Source: CAVRUH01 sp963822595 | GTDB lineage: Bacteria; Chlamydiota; Chlamydiia; Chlamydiales; Waddliaceae | Direction: 5' to 3' | Length of the DNA: 64,000 bases | Assembly: GCA_963822595.1 (NCBI GenBank) | Contig: CAWGIG010000005.1 | Coordinates: forward strand, 474,331 to 538,330 | In this document: piece by piece, positions 18,601 through 27,700 of the stretch | Layout of the letters: each line of letters begins with the position of its first letter | Numbering within the stretch: the first letter of the stretch is position 1 | The notes under the pieces: model-generated | What the model saw: the letters and a program-made list of their open reading frames with translations, nothing else | The model's database searches: none | What the model was told of the DNA's origin: nothing | Translations under genes and position numbers: made by a program

Positions 18601-19997
18601 CGCTCATTAACGGATTGTATGGCATTCTAATCAATTATAACTTTTCAATAAACGAGTGCTCAAGACTTTTAAAGCATGTTTTTGCATCAAATGATCCAAG
18701 TCTGTGTATTATGAATATCAGGATGATCGAGGCCATTATAGGATTTGGGGGTAAAATACAATTGCAAGAGGAGTTTTTAGATCTAGAATCTATCATCATC
18801 GATCATTTCAAGACAAAAATTCCAATCAAAGGAGTTGCCAACTTTTTTGAAAAGTATCGCTTAACAATTGATACATTTCAAAATCCAAATAACTTATTTA
18901 TCTATGCTGGAAAGTTAAATACGCTTGTGGATAAGATGCCTTTACAGGCTCTAGCGAGATTTGTGGAAATGATCCTGAATGGTACCTTTAAAATGGATCG
19001 GTATAAAAATAGCATCCATCTTGAAACTGTTTTCAAGGGAAGGGAATCTATGCAGGCCGAATGGAAAAAAGGTTTTAAGGGTCCTTGCAACCCTCTAACA
19101 CTGTTAAACGAACATGAATCAATATCTTTCTACGATCTCTTAAAAGATGTTATTATTGGACATAAACATATAGATTCTACTCTTTGTCCGTTTCTGATCG
19201 CATACCTAAATAAACCTGCGGACAGTACGTCTCTATTGATTCAGATATCAAAAGCATTAAAAGAATGCAAAAAAGGGGGCGTTGAGAGTCGTTGGCTACT
19301 ATTTCAAAGACATTCCATACGTTTTATGAAACCCAAATTATCTCAAACTCAGCAAAAAGTCGAGCTCGATCAGATGATTCGTTGTATCACTATTAAAGAA
19401 GGTCAGACTATCGTCCCTATTGCTGGTGCTATGGTTATATTGAACGACCTTCGTGAATATGAAAAAAGATTAAAAAATATCACTTATGACACGGAAGAAT
19501 GGACTATAGAAGATTCCGATGATCCTGAGGCCCTTCTGAACTGCGGAACAGCAGTTGATGGCAGCTGTCAGAGAGTGGATGGAAGTGCACAATTGAATAA
19601 GCATCTTCTTGGGTATATTCTGGACGGGAAAAATAGGATCATTTACGTTAAAGATAAAGAGGGCAAGATGATTGCTAGGAGCATATTCCGCATCCTCTGG
19701 GATAAGAAACGCGAAGTTCCAGTTCTATTTATGGAAAGAGTTTACCCTAGAACGATCCGTGTGCCTATCAAGAAGGCGATAATGAATTTTGCAATAGAAC
19801 GTGCAAGACAGCTTGGACTCACTTTAACAATAGCCGTGGAGGATGGGCCTTATGAAGCACTAAATTATGAGGGTAGTCTCTCGTCACTTAGTTGCAGCGC
19901 TCCTCATGAATATTCCGATGCAGGAGGTTCGCATCAAACGAATGGCGTCTATGAGATCCCTAGTTGTAAAGTCATTTTTATGGCTGAGGTCCTATAA
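15633..19997 (+). CDS. Giant GNAT-solenoid-GSCQ family protein, copy A (intact)
   Basis: 1454 residues in three parts. Residues 1-170 form a GNAT acetyltransferase-like domain with the acetyl-CoA loop HQNMGIGKCL near 110 and the preceding beta strand WYVSQFAVMK. About 175-1250 is an alpha solenoid of repeats of about 26-31 residues with the consensus I-x-D/S-E/Q-x-x-R-I-x-x-A, each unit looking like a helix pair. The last 190 residues hold a domain conserved in all five local copies, with DSDDPE, CG..V.GSCQ, LLGY.LDGKNR, IAR.IFR, VLFME.VYP and APHEYSDA. I do not know this last domain; the invariant Cys and His suggest, but do not show, an enzyme. No signal peptide. A LuxR-box-like operator precedes it. 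Confidence 0.85.
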   Translation: MFSDVLNRFRDKENCLISYESKSKWQIKESKIKNLMEEVANIQRSVGWGDGYLSLASERCHDCSNLKVTVLDINTRERVAYAIVVPQNGVWYVSQFAVMKTHQNMGIGKCLAGRIFREARMHAINTVYLETDHNTVGYYRKLETNDRICKVAKVGIDSLNREWYRITYSLGHWVDSLIQEMDTQNSVDDKFFNKIDPICGYLPQSAKEIRQEDFKLLYERLKHRPSCGLFLKEICAWISRKGNNEITKVLIDFVSNEPSQQIKVEFATACSLSDWGSILIRFLPEFGIESEQVRFEILKNMIRNGLSSFMVLYLDSFQKFGIINPEYIIELAKLSAERNSEYCVHFSQMLGIADENVVLAILDPYALKDLGFNIQNKTEEELIPLFENAAKIKGRDAASYIPFAKIKDQAALIRIARNALRQSAFWVSRSFDRFKIEDEQVRIELYKEAFIYCDIFWIKRFCQSIKYFEIHDEMARVCLAKWYIGQGVDISEWIKDFNINQEQDRVDIATLAAAVPSSNFSEFVEAYEIEQEEERKKLAVIALTNSPANFCQNFKNFRIMNESDRFMFANLVLDSSSNDVFLKIKDYEIFDEVQRIILAKKAFGKGLTGQMNTIREFKISVPEARYECAKLDASHFPTNMVSNWHKYNITNEKWRIEIAKIIARRDGGSLSQFIPQFCITDQSALGEIALLAAANNGLYTSFYIKNFNLQSEQLRILVALAAGSGACQYIANYEITDMDSLSKIAKNAAGFLGSEIIACMRYFKLDAISTYEVWKIYTRYNGEISLSYLNHFDLYFKNPEKFFEIAMIGILNAPISSDYCSYNLVQSKNPILKLFPAINREDQFPKAVEEVKQLVHNFFGTHDILNYFESELLTPPDAHFLTVTVGMLTMKRVSKENTQWIVEKGFIKSILKFQEVNMRYHLIDLITDIASTEISRHLFEKLYSGAPQHTLFPMMLAVLLIHQKVDDALVEMIINHAKKREYKDPKNLKALINGLYGILINYNFSINECSRLLKHVFASNDPSLCIMNIRMIEAIIGFGGKIQLQEEFLDLESIIIDHFKTKIPIKGVANFFEKYRLTIDTFQNPNNLFIYAGKLNTLVDKMPLQALARFVEMILNGTFKMDRYKNSIHLETVFKGRESMQAEWKKGFKGPCNPLTLLNEHESISFYDLLKDVIIGHKHIDSTLCPFLIAYLNKPADSTSLLIQISKALKECKKGGVESRWLLFQRHSIRFMKPKLSQTQQKVELDQMIRCITIKEGQTIVPIAGAMVILNDLREYEKRLKNITYDTEEWTIEDSDDPEALLNCGTAVDGSCQRVDGSAQLNKHLLGYILDGKNRIIYVKDKEGKMIARSIFRILWDKKREVPVLFMERVYPRTIRVPIKKAIMNFAIERARQLGLTLTIAVEDGPYEALNYEGSLSSLSCSAPHEYSDAGGSHQTNGVYEIPSCKVIFMAEVL

Positions 19998-20040
19998 CCA
20001 AGTCGGAGCTGGCGTAAATTGCGGCAGATTCCCGCATTTG

Positions 20041-20292
20041 AATCAGTCGCCCTCGCGATGCGCTACGGGCTCTGTCCCTTTTTCATCCATCCCCCGGGTT
20101 CCGTTGCGTCACCCGGGGCTTTAATGGGTACGTCCTTCGCGATGCGCTACGGACTCAGGAATAAGTGATTTCATGAGTCGGGAGCGCATCGCGAAGGACG
20201 TATCCATTAAAGCCCATGGTGACGCATCGGAACCGTGGGTAGATCAGGTATTACCTCAGAGCTCGGAGCGCATCGCGTAGAGCGACTGATTA
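20041..20292. repeat. Palindromic intergenic element, copy 2
   Basis: A 252-base inverted repeat related to the copies at 1172 and 53955. It has CCTCGCGATGCGCTACGG and TCCTTCGCGATGCGCTACGG in the left arm, and the complementary CGGAGCGCATCGCG units in the right. It fills the convergent gap between copy A and the ankyrin gene. Its right end supplies the ankyrin gene's stop codon (TAA, 20290-20292). The left arm has diverged more than in the other copies. Confidence 0.85.
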
Positions 20293-23232
20293 GATTGTGG
20301 CAACATCTCTTGTCTTGTATTCAGCAATGTTGTAGGTAAAGACACTGAATTTATACAAAGCCAATTCAAAAGCGACCCATCCCAAAGGTCCTGCAAAGCA
20401 TCCAAAATCATGATGGTCTTTATATTCGCAAAACCCTGTGTTCGGACGAAAGAACTGATCGGAATGCCGACTCCTTTTTACATTCTCATATTTCTTGCCC
20501 TTCATGACTGAATGGGTAATCCCTTGATATAGCACTTCAGGGAGTTTTCCTTCATAAACCCACACATAGTACCCGGTCTCTTTCGAATTGTCTACCCAGA
20601 AGCTTATTTCGCGTGCCATATTCAACCAGTCAATGTCTCCCGCTTCCGCAAACATCATGGCTGCACTTTCCTCTTCATGGGTATAGTTTGCAAAGATTTT
20701 CACGAAGACTGTTTTAAGATAATCGCCAAGTTTTTTGCATTTTTTATTATCCGCCCAACTGATTTCTCCCTCTTTAAACAGACGATATATAGCTATCAAC
20801 GTATGCGTCAGATAAAATTTGGAAATGTCATTGAGTTGCAGCGATGAGATCTTTGAAGTGTGTGATGATTCTATATCCCTGACGTTTTTTCCGACTGCCT
20901 CTGATATCAGAGAAAAATCTACCCAATCAGCACCCCCTGAAAAGCGTTCGTTAGCGTGCTCTATATTGAAGAAACCTAAAGATATCCGTCCCATGCCTTC
21001 AGGACCATTTCTTGTGACTGCCATCAAATCTGATAGGGGAATATAGCTTAATTTATTACCAACATTGTGCCAAATATTTGCAGTGACGGGCAAAATTCCG
21101 TTTTTGAGTTGCATCACACGATCTTTAATGCAAGGTGTTAGCGATTCAAAATATTGCGATTCGGTACAAGCGTCCAATGTTTCATGGAGATACCTAAAAT
21201 AGCTTTCAGGAGCTCTATAGTGATAAACTCGAAAATTGCCATCGGGGAACTTCTCTGATCGGTCCTTCAGTAATGCTAAATAGGCTTCAGGGACGTTTTC
21301 TGTCGAATAGCAATCCATCGGCTCAGGCATTTTACTTGCCATCATTTGTGATTCGGCAAAGATCTTAGTTACGGTATACTCTAGCCCCAATTGAGTTTCA
21401 GTTTCGTCTTTCCAGGCAAATTTGAAGGCGTCGCAAAGTTTTCCTTTATCTTTTGGAAGAAATACAAGGGTTCTTCCTAAAGAATAGACTTTTTCCACTT
21501 CGTCTTCCTGAGGGAATGGCAGTTCCTTTAGCGATTTAAATACCGGCGCTGTTGCAGTAGCTAGTTCTATCGCAATTTTTGATTTGAGTGCAATGTGCGT
21601 ACAGCGTTCTTCGTTCATGAGTGTTCGTGCAAAATGAGCTCCGGTATGATCATGCTTGCCCCAGGGCTCAACGCGAATACTTTTGCTAAATAATAATTGT
21701 TTGATTAACTCAACGTGTTTAGGGGCGTTTTTGTAAAGTTCCCATGTAATTTCAAGGGTGTTATCGAGCCCTAATAACTCTTTCAGAAATAGGTGGGTGA
21801 TAGATTCCCCTTTGCAAATCATAAGTGCAGATTCTCCCAGATCATTTTTCTCTAGAATTCGGAAGATTTCTCCAGATTGGCGATAGAGGGAAAGGATGGC
21901 CTCAATAGCCTCTATCCACCCCTTACTCACTGCAATATCTAGTGGAGATCCGCCATTAGAATGCTTTAATGTGAGAGCTTGTGGATAGTGCTTCTTATAG
22001 ATTTCTAGCAGTTGCGTGCTGTAGGGATAATCACAACGATCGAGGGGTGTTTTGCCTTCGTGATTTTGAGCCCATAGAAGTTCCTTCTGTCCTTTATTCA
22101 AGCAAAATTCAATGAAGAGATCTATATGCGCTTGTTTTTCGGCTTTGTTTTCATAATAGGCACAAAAAATATGATGTAGAAAGTTGTTCCCCTGGATGTC
22201 AGTTGCAGATAATGCCGGGAAGTTATTGGAAGATATAAATTGTTGGAGTAACAACTCGGGATATTTAAAAAAAGGAGGGATGTCATTTGCGCCTTTTTCT
22301 AGAAGGGCATCCGCTTCTTGATGCGCGGTAAAATCATGGATGAATAGGCGCGCGCGTTCGATTATTTGTGACCTATCCCTATCATGAGGGTAGTTGGTAT
22401 TGGTTAATGGCGTATCGCCGTATTTATTTCTTTTTCGGAGCGGGTAGGCCCCGATTTCTTCACGAATTGTTCTGACTAGTTTGGTGAAAGAATTCAATAA
22501 CTTTCGATCGGTGCTTCCAAAACCATAATGCAAAGGGTTACATTCCAATTTATCTTCATCAATGAGATTTTGTATACAGTCTAATCTAATCAATTCTTCC
22601 GTGATAAAGTCTATTTTTTCAGCCTTACAATATTTGATAGAAACATGAAGAGGCGTTTCTCCTGAAGCATTTTTCAATAAAAGAAGCTTTTTAGGGTCTC
22701 CCATTTGAAGAAACTTTTTTAACGCGTTTAAGCTCCCATCGCTTACAAGCACATGAACAAAATGATTAATATCCCATGAATCATAGGATAAAATTTCCAA
22801 AGAAAAAAATCTTTCTGAGTCTATTTCTATTAGGGTGTTTATCAGCAAGAAAACAGTTTCATCAGAAAAATTACGTAAGAAATCTCCTAATTTGTATTTA
22901 TTAAGACATAGGAGTTCGAAAGATTTCTCCCTGCCGCAAATCTTGATAATATCTTGGACAAGGGGCTCATGTTGATATTCGCAGGCTGCGTTAAACAGTG
23001 GATCTCCTGTTGCGGGGGTCCAGCCTTTACGATACAAGTCCCAATGCCTACTAGATCCATTCGTTTGGGTGAGTTTTGGATAAAATTTATGCAGGACACT
23101 TATTTCTTCTGAGGTGATTTCAGAGGGACCAAAAAGGGCTTTTTTCAGAACTTCTTCTTTGGTCAGCACTGGAAATTGTGGATTGTTTATTGCGTCTATT
23201 GGCATAGATCCATTTGAAACAGGTAGGCTCAT
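20290..23232 (-). CDS. Ankyrin-repeat protein with large unknown C-terminal domain
   Basis: 980 residues. Ankyrin-type repeats are spread over about 75-500: GDPLFNAACEYQHEPLVQDI, SGETPLHVSIKY, DKLECNPLHYGF, KYGDTPLTNT, IQGNNFLHHIFCAYY, HEGKTPLDRCDYP, NGGSPLDIAVSKGWIEAI and LGESALMICKGE. Residues 500-980 form a domain I do not recognise, with conserved-looking GNKLSYIPLSD, GPEGMGRISLGFFN and GFCEYKDHHDFGCF. Ankyrin repeats bind proteins, and in intracellular bacteria such proteins are usually host-directed effectors; there is no signal peptide. The ATG follows AAAGGA. It diverges from the LuxR regulator, and an ACCGTA palindrome lies between them. Confidence 0.85.
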   Translation of the reverse strand: MSLPVSNGSMPIDAINNPQFPVLTKEEVLKKALFGPSEITSEEISVLHKFYPKLTQTNGSSRHWDLYRKGWTPATGDPLFNAACEYQHEPLVQDIIKICGREKSFELLCLNKYKLGDFLRNFSDETVFLLINTLIEIDSERFFSLEILSYDSWDINHFVHVLVSDGSLNALKKFLQMGDPKKLLLLKNASGETPLHVSIKYCKAEKIDFITEELIRLDCIQNLIDEDKLECNPLHYGFGSTDRKLLNSFTKLVRTIREEIGAYPLRKRNKYGDTPLTNTNYPHDRDRSQIIERARLFIHDFTAHQEADALLEKGANDIPPFFKYPELLLQQFISSNNFPALSATDIQGNNFLHHIFCAYYENKAEKQAHIDLFIEFCLNKGQKELLWAQNHEGKTPLDRCDYPYSTQLLEIYKKHYPQALTLKHSNGGSPLDIAVSKGWIEAIEAILSLYRQSGEIFRILEKNDLGESALMICKGESITHLFLKELLGLDNTLEITWELYKNAPKHVELIKQLLFSKSIRVEPWGKHDHTGAHFARTLMNEERCTHIALKSKIAIELATATAPVFKSLKELPFPQEDEVEKVYSLGRTLVFLPKDKGKLCDAFKFAWKDETETQLGLEYTVTKIFAESQMMASKMPEPMDCYSTENVPEAYLALLKDRSEKFPDGNFRVYHYRAPESYFRYLHETLDACTESQYFESLTPCIKDRVMQLKNGILPVTANIWHNVGNKLSYIPLSDLMAVTRNGPEGMGRISLGFFNIEHANERFSGGADWVDFSLISEAVGKNVRDIESSHTSKISSLQLNDISKFYLTHTLIAIYRLFKEGEISWADNKKCKKLGDYLKTVFVKIFANYTHEEESAAMMFAEAGDIDWLNMAREISFWVDNSKETGYYVWVYEGKLPEVLYQGITHSVMKGKKYENVKRSRHSDQFFRPNTGFCEYKDHHDFGCFAGPLGWVAFELALYKFSVFTYNIAEYKTRDVATI

Positions 23233-23270
23233 TAAAATATCCTTTAGTATGATTTTCGGGTTTTTTAGGG

Positions 23271-23276
23271 ATTATA
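23271..23276 (-). promoter_or_regulatory. -10 box for the ankyrin gene
   Basis: TATAAT on the minus strand, 39 bases before the start codon. The 23302-23318 operator is centred 34 bases upstream of this hexamer, close to the 31-base spacing seen at the giant GNAT genes. Confidence 0.5.
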
Positions 23277-23301
23277 TTAACAATCGCGCAATTTAAAAAA
23301 T

Positions 23302-23318
23302 ACCGTACTAAATACAGT
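23302..23318. promoter_or_regulatory. LuxR-box-like operator with one mismatch
   Basis: ACCGTA-CTAAA-TACAGT differs from the perfect palindrome at one position in the right arm. It lies between the divergent ankyrin and luxR promoters, 8 bases upstream of the luxR -35 box. It could serve autoregulation and control of the ankyrin gene together. Confidence 0.55.
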
Positions 23319-23326
23319 ATTTTCAA

Positions 23327-23356
23327 TTGACAAAAATCAAATTAATATAGTATAAT
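23327..23356 (+). promoter_or_regulatory. Consensus promoter of the luxR-type gene
   Basis: TTGACA (23327-23332), an 18-base spacer and TATAAT (23351-23356): both hexamers are perfect. The predicted transcription start falls at or next to the ATG at 23364, so the message would be leaderless. Confidence 0.75.
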
Positions 23357-23363
23357 TTTTATT

Positions 23364-24173
23364 ATGAATAATAAAATGTTGATGTTTAATAAGCTGACCT
23401 CGTCGAGATATCATGATAAAATGATTCAATCCGTTGAGCCTTTAAAAAATCATTTTAAAGTGAATCAATTTTGGTACAATAGAGTCACTTTTTCAGGATA
23501 TTATTCTTATTTCGGTACGCATACCGATTGGAGCGCCTATTGCTTTGAAAATATTGAATTGGTTCGAGAAGATATACCCTATTTATCCGATCCCGATATG
23601 GCAAAGGAGGGGATACAACTCTTTGGGTATACAAACAATAAAAAGCTTCAAAAACTCATGGAAGTAGGTCGCCTTAAATATAAAACAAACTTTAACCTAA
23701 TGATTTCAAAAAGGACGTCCGAAGGAATCGAAGGTTTTGGATTTGGTTGCAACGATAACTCTTCGGCGACTTACGAAAACCTTTTGAATGAAATTCCGTT
23801 ACTCAAACGATTTATTGAAAATTTCAAAGAAGAGAATGTCGCTATTTTTAAAATTGTAGAGGACTGTCAAGTGAACGTTCAGGATATTATGGGAGCCGAT
23901 TTTCCAAATTTAAAATTCCACGATTCTGATTTATATGACCGGATGCAAATTCTAGAAAAATTCAAGATAAATATTCCTGCCCTAACGGTGCGTGAATTAG
24001 AAATATTGGAATATTGTGCAAATGGCTTTCCAGCTTCCTACATTGCCGACCAATTATCGATTGGCAAGAGAACAGCAGAATCTTATATCATTAATCTTAA
24101 AGATAAGCTCGACTGTGATTCAAAGGTAGAATTGATCCAAAAGGCAAAAGAAATTTGTTCATTACTTTCCTAA
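23364..24173 (+). CDS. LuxR-family transcriptional regulator
   Basis: 269 residues. The C-terminal 60 residues are a LuxR/GerE helix-turn-helix: LTVRELEILEYCANGFPASYIADQLSIGKRTAESYIINL, with the usual T-x-R-E-x-E-x-L start and a basic recognition helix. The N-terminal 200 residues form a sensor-like domain (FWYNRVTFSGYYSYFGTHTDW). I cannot match it with confidence to acyl-homoserine-lactone binding domains, PAS or GAF. No luxI-type synthase is in the window. There is no ribosome binding site before the ATG at 23364 or the in-frame ATGs at 23376 and 23382; together with the promoter position this points to leaderless translation. It is the natural candidate to bind the ACCGTA palindromes at 15557, 23302 and 32947. 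Confidence 0.88.
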   Translation: MNNKMLMFNKLTSSRYHDKMIQSVEPLKNHFKVNQFWYNRVTFSGYYSYFGTHTDWSAYCFENIELVREDIPYLSDPDMAKEGIQLFGYTNNKKLQKLMEVGRLKYKTNFNLMISKRTSEGIEGFGFGCNDNSSATYENLLNEIPLLKRFIENFKEENVAIFKIVEDCQVNVQDIMGADFPNLKFHDSDLYDRMQILEKFKINIPALTVRELEILEYCANGFPASYIADQLSIGKRTAESYIINLKDKLDCDSKVELIQKAKEICSLLS

Positions 24174-24339
24174 GGCATCCTCCATTCTTCATTTTAGGGG
24201 CTTGTGACTGTTGAAGTTGCCTTGCATAAAAGGTCAGCACGGCAAAGTGGGAATTTACCAAAAATAGCATATCGCAATTCCGTCCAATGAGTTGAATTAA
24301 TGAAAATCTCCCAATTTTTGTGTAGTAAAATTTGTCCGG

Positions 24340-24650
24340 TTGAATGAGCTTTTCTTCAGCCTGTAAGGCTTTAACATTTCAACAGCCCAGGGGAAGGCCG
24401 CCTTGAAAAGGCAACGCCCCCCTGGGTAAATAGGTAAAGAAAATCGCAGTCTGAAAGACTGAAACATTCTTTTGCAAGAGAAGCTTTATTGGAAAAATTT
24501 CGCCATTTAGATGCCTGTTCCAGTCTTTCAGACTGCGATTGTTTTACCAATTTACCCAGGGGGGCGTTGCCTTTTCAAGGCGGCCTTCCCCTGGGCTGTT
24601 GAAATGTTAAAGCCTTTCAGGCACGAAGAAAAGCCCATTCATTCTCCTGG
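24340..24650. repeat. Long inverted repeat downstream of luxR
   Basis: Arms of about 115 bases contain TTTAACATTTCAACAGCCCAG, GGGAAGGCCGCCTTGAAAAGG and CGCAGTCTGAAAGACTG with their complements, separated by about 60 bases. No coding frame is convincing. With 24681-24740 it fills the 584-base convergent gap between luxR and the copy B pseudogene. Confidence 0.85.
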
Positions 24651-24680
24651 ACCAGGCCCGAATTCTTCACATATAAATTT

Positions 24681-24740
24681 ACGACATGGACGGAATGGAC
24701 GGGTGATCATTTCGTCCATGAAGTCTATTTCGTCCATTCA
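24681..24740. repeat. GTCCAT 9-base-period repeat
   Basis: CATGGACGG-AATGGACGG on the left pairs with TTCGTCCATGAA, GTCTATTTC and GTCCATTCA on the right. This is the same unit as at 15415-15499. It lies just before the 3' end of the copy B pseudogene. Confidence 0.7.
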
Positions 24741-24757
24741 TGAATATCCCATTTCCT

Positions 24758-27700
24758 TTACTTTAGGGCATACTGAATTTTGAAGACTCCGGAATTCTTG
24801 TGAGTAATAGCGGCGTCGGCATATTCATAAGGGGCTCTGCTGGAAAGCGACTCTAGATTGCCGTTGTAAGTTTCTCCGTCAGGTTCTTTAGCCCAAGTAA
24901 GAGTCAGGTTAAGAGAAGCGGCGCGCGCCTTTGCCATATTAAACATATTCTGCCTCACATTCGGTAACGCTGTGCTAGGATAAACTGGTTCCATGAAAAG
25001 CACAGAAGTCTTTTTTTCCGCATCCCAAAGAACTCGAAAAATACGTCTTGCAATAAGATTTCCCTGTTGATCCTTCACGCATATGAGCCGGTTTTTTCCA
25101 TCTAAAACATAGCCAAGTAGATGTTTATTCAGGTTTGCATCACCATCAATTCTCTGGCAGCTTCCGCCCACATTCCCACAGGTGAATAAACTCTCAGGAT
25201 CATCGCTATCCTCAACTGTCCAGCCGTCATAATTGTGAGTTACTTTGTCATACGATTTAAGATCGTTCTTAATATCGTTTTTAAGCTCATGTATTCCCTC
25301 ACACTTCCCTAAGTATTCGAACATCATCTTAAGTTCGGCTTTTTGCTCAAAGGTTTTTATCTCGGGTTTCATCAGACGAATGAAATGACGTTGAAAGAGA
25401 AGTGCATAGGCTTCAGGATGTCAACGCTTTCTTTGTTTCTTTAATCGCGGTACCTAATTTTCTTAAAACATGAGGGTCCTTATCAAAAAAGGATTGGATA
25501 TATGGAAATTGTTTCAAATCCAGGTGCTTGTGTTCATCAATCAGGTTCCAATACTTCTGATGGAAATCGGTTTTTTGAGTATTTGAAATATTGAGATCTT
25601 CAAAAGGACGTGATAACCCCTTTTTCCATTCTAGAAATTGCGCTTCTCTGCCTTTGAAAACTGTCTCCAGGTGAAGACTATTTTTGTATCTTTCTTCTTT
25701 AAAACGTCCCTTCGAGAAGATTTTCAACAAAGGTGGACAAAGCCGCTAACGCAGAAGGATCGTTTAATTCATTCATTTTTCCCGCGTAGGTGTAAAGTAA
25801 TTCGGGTTCTTTAAAGTTTTTAAACGCTTTTGTAAGCTCCTCATAAAAATTCTCAATCGGTTTAATAGGGATCTTCTTCTGGAAAAGTTTCAGCAGTATA
25901 GCTTCCAGGTCTTTTATTGGCTGCCTCAGTTCAGATGTACCACCTAATTGAATGATGTTTTCTATAATCGTCAGATTTTTGCGTACATCGCCGCTAAACG
26001 CATGTTGAAGAATTCGGGTGACCTCCTCAGGGGAATACTCGCACTCGTAAATAATGTGTAAGAGTTCTTTATATTGCACCCGATTAAGCTTTTCGATTAA
26101 TACCCAGTCCACATCCATAGAAATTAGTGGCGTGATAAGGATAGATGCAAAGATATTTTTGGTAACAACACGATCAAAAATTGTCCGCTGTTCTGGGATT
26201 TTAGCAATACGTGCGAGAATATCTACCAGTTTGAATTTGGTTTGCAAATCGGAAAGAGGGAGAATCTTTTTCATGTGGGGTGCGATCCAATCGAGTTCTT
26301 CCCTGGAAAGCTTTTGGATTTCGCAGCTCCCCAAAGCAAAAGTCAGCCAACGTGCTTGTTGTTTGTCATCACCGATAGCTGAATACAGATCCCCTGCGGG
26401 GAAATATTTTTCGTATGTATTTTTGAGCTCTTGAAGCTGAGCAGTAATATCGTGTTTGATATTCAGTTCGGTTAAAAGACTAGCAATCTTTGGCATAAAG
26501 TAATATCCCGTTTGGATATCGACAGAATGACGCAAAGATAACCAAGTTATTTCAAGGATGTCTTTTTTATTGGTAATTTTGAATTTATAAAATTGTTCTA
26601 TTGTCTCTTTTCCATTGTACATGGCACATTTTTTTGCCAAGGCGAAACGTGTTTCTTCTTTATCAAAAGTAATATTTTTAATGACTTCACTTACCGAATG
26701 TTCTACTGATAGAAAAGTAAGTTTTTTTTGGATTGCTTCATCGCTAATCTCGAAGTCTTGGAATTTTCTGCAAAAAAAGGGCACGGTAGCAAAAGCGATG
26801 TCGATTCGGTCCTGTTCATGAATCAATCCATATTTTTTAATATGCACAGCAGTATTTTCCGGGTTTTGTTCTGCAGCGTAAACAGCGATGCGCTTTAAAG
26901 CTGCTTGATCTTGAATACAAAAGGCATGAATACATGCAGAAATATTGCTTCCACGTTTTTGTGCGATAAGTTCAGCGATTTCTATGCGATTCTTTTCATC
27001 TTCAATTTTGTAGCAATAAATATGATCGGCAACATTGCAGGCGTTTTTTTGAACAGCTACTCTAGCAAGAGAAAGAAGAAGATCACGGTTAGTAATTTTA
27101 TATTTATTTGGTCGGGAGCCAAAAATACCTCGTTCTGCAGCAAGCATTGCTAGTTCAAAGCGTTGAACTTCATTGCTGATTTTAAATTTCGGGATATATT
27201 CATCAAAGCAATAATCCATGCGGAGACGCTGGATGAGTTTTTTGGCAAATTCGAATCTTATACGTTCATTGCTAATTTCAAAATTCGCAAAATGATAACA
27301 TAATTTTTCCGGAAAGTGTTCTAGAACGATAGAAGCGAGCTCAATTCGGCCGGCTTCAGATGTAATCTCAAAATCTGTTATTTTGCTAGCAAATTGATCC
27401 GATTGTAAAGCAGCAGATTTGGCGATCTCTAATCGGTCTTTTTCGCTAATAATATTAAATTCTTTAATATTAAAACATATATTTTCTGGAAATTGTTTTG
27501 CCAATTCGATGCGTTTGTTTTCCCTTATATTAAACTGTTGAACATTTGAGAAATCAACATTAAATTTTTTAAATAAGGCGATCCGCGTTTCCTCATCACG
27601 AATGCCAAATTTACGAAAATAGTCGCCTGTTCTCACATTATTTTCTAAGGCAAGTTCGGCAATCCGGGTGTAGAGTTTCTTGACGGGTGATTCCAGAGTA

